A stretch of 32,851 nt of DNA from Bacteroidaceae bacterium. GTDB lineage: Bacteria; Bacteroidota; Bacteroidia; Bacteroidales; Bacteroidaceae. The notes under the pieces were generated by a model, which was given only the letters and a program-made list of their open reading frames with translations, was not told the origin of the DNA and made no database searches. Each line of letters opens with the position of its first letter. The first letter of the stretch is position 1. A program made the translations under genes and the position numbers. Location of the stretch: NCBI GenBank assembly GCA_900770655.1, contig CAAGLA010000005.1, positions 1 to 32,851 on the forward strand. Direction: 5' to 3'. This document shows, piece by piece, positions 32,285 through 32,851 of this stretch.

Positions 32285-32316
32285 CAAATATACTTGTTTA
32301 ATTTCAATTGGCAAAA
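32285..32316 (-). promoter_or_regulatory. Consensus Bacteroides-type promoter of FAS1 copy B
   Basis: On the minus strand TTTG (32313-32316), a 20-nt spacer and TATATTTG (32285-32292) match the consensus exactly. The leader to the start codon would be about 55 nt. The remaining part of the 311-nt divergent gap is AT-rich DNA without other clear signals. Confidence 0.8.
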
Positions 32317-32444
32317 GTTTTTTTATTAGTTTTTATCAAAAATGTACTTTTTGTTTAAAAACAGCCCAAAAATCTTACTTTATCCCATTAAAATGGGGAT
32401 TTACATTTTTTAACTACGTTTTTTTAAAAATAATTCCAAAAATG

Positions 32445-32476
32445 CTTGCACGGTAATTAAACTCGTTATATTTTTG
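32445..32476 (+). promoter_or_regulatory. Bacteroides-type promoter of the rubrerythrin-like gene
   Basis: CTTG (32445-32448), a 20-nt spacer and TATTTTTG (32469-32476) give an exact -7 box and a three-of-four -33 box, with a leader of about 50 nt. Confidence 0.7.
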
Positions 32477-32534
32477 CAATGGTTTCAGAAATGAAAACTA
32501 AAAACGAATTATTAACGGCTTAAAAAATATGATT

Positions 32535-32851
32535 ATGAAAAAGTTTATTTGTTCAGTATGTGGTTATATTCACGAAGGTGATTCAGCTCCGGAGCGTTGT
32601 CCAATGTGTAAGGTTCCGGCCGAAAAGTTCAACGAACTTAAAGATAACGGCGGCAAGCTCGAATTTGTGCAGGAGCACGTTATTGGCGTGGCAAAGGGTT
32701 GCGACGATGAGATGATTAAGGACCTGAACAACCACTTTATAGGTGAGTGCACCGAGGTGGGTATGTACCTTGCAATGAGCCGTCAGGCCGACCGTGAGGG
32801 TTATCCCGAAATAGCAGAGGCTTTCAAACGCTATGCTTGGGAAGAGGCTGA
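32535..32851 (+). CDS. Rubredoxin-rubrerythrin type peroxidase (reverse rubrerythrin), 5' part only
   Basis: The visible 105 residues start with a rubredoxin-like iron site: Cys6-x2-Cys9 and Cys22-x2-Cys25 (FICSVCGYIHEG, PERCPMCKVP). They continue into a ferritin-like diiron domain (HFIGECTEVGMYLAMSRQAD, PEIAEAFKRYAWEEAE) with the expected glutamates. This rubredoxin-first order is that of reverse rubrerythrins, often annotated NADH peroxidase, which detoxify hydrogen peroxide in anaerobes. ATG 32535 was chosen; ATG 32529 two codons earlier is possible. The gene runs past the window end. Confidence 0.9.
   Translation, partial: MKKFICSVCGYIHEGDSAPERCPMCKVPAEKFNELKDNGGKLEFVQEHVIGVAKGCDDEMIKDLNNHFIGECTEVGMYLAMSRQADREGYPEIAEAFKRYAWEEA

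Overview
The window is chromosomal DNA of a member of the order Bacteroidales (Bacteroidota), most plausibly a gut or host-associated one. Three things point there. The housekeeping gene order nusB-yajC-ybbR-coaE-DUF5606 and the rplY-pth-hslR group are typical of the order. Small families such as DUF3276, DUF4923 and DUF5606 are largely confined to the phylum. At least six gene starts are preceded by a Bacteroides-type promoter (-33 TTTG, 19-20 nt, -7 TAnnTTTG). I cannot assign a genus; Prevotellaceae, Muribaculaceae and Bacteroidaceae are all possible.

Region 1 (about 360-14200, + strand) is a three-gene unit. It holds a 1973-residue secreted protein with a discoidin-like domain, a 61-residue peptide of unknown function, and a 2469-residue secreted GH89 alpha-N-acetylglucosaminidase. 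The two giant proteins end in nearly the same tail, so they probably share an export or surface-attachment route. GH89 suggests attack on alpha-linked GlcNAc in host glycans such as mucin O-glycans or heparan-type chains.

Region 2 (14287-16086, + strand) is a two-gene AbiE-like (type IV) toxin-antitoxin or abortive-infection module: a winged-helix regulator overlapping a nucleotidyltransferase. It has a textbook promoter and a large inverted repeat covering the start site and start codon, probably its autoregulatory operator.

Region 3 (16133-18132, - strand) is the rplY-pth-hslR translation and ribosome-rescue operon. It is interrupted between pth and hslR by an N-terminal remnant of a DUF1016/YhcG-type nuclease gene and by an 80-bp structured insert flanked by an exact 11-bp direct repeat. 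DUF3276 (- strand) lies upstream of it.

Region 4 (18835-23059, + strand) is the conserved block nusB, yajC, ybbR, coaE, then DUF5606 with its own promoter, then a DUF4923 exported protein. It converges on clpB at a shared terminator.

Region 5 (23118-32316, - strand) holds clpB, a fasciclin (FAS1) surface lipoprotein, a glutamine-dependent-type NAD synthetase whose glutaminase catalytic cysteine appears to be glycine, and a second paralogous FAS1 lipoprotein. The window ends in the start of a divergent rubredoxin-rubrerythrin peroxidase gene. I saw no rRNA, tRNA, CRISPR array or full-length insertion sequence.
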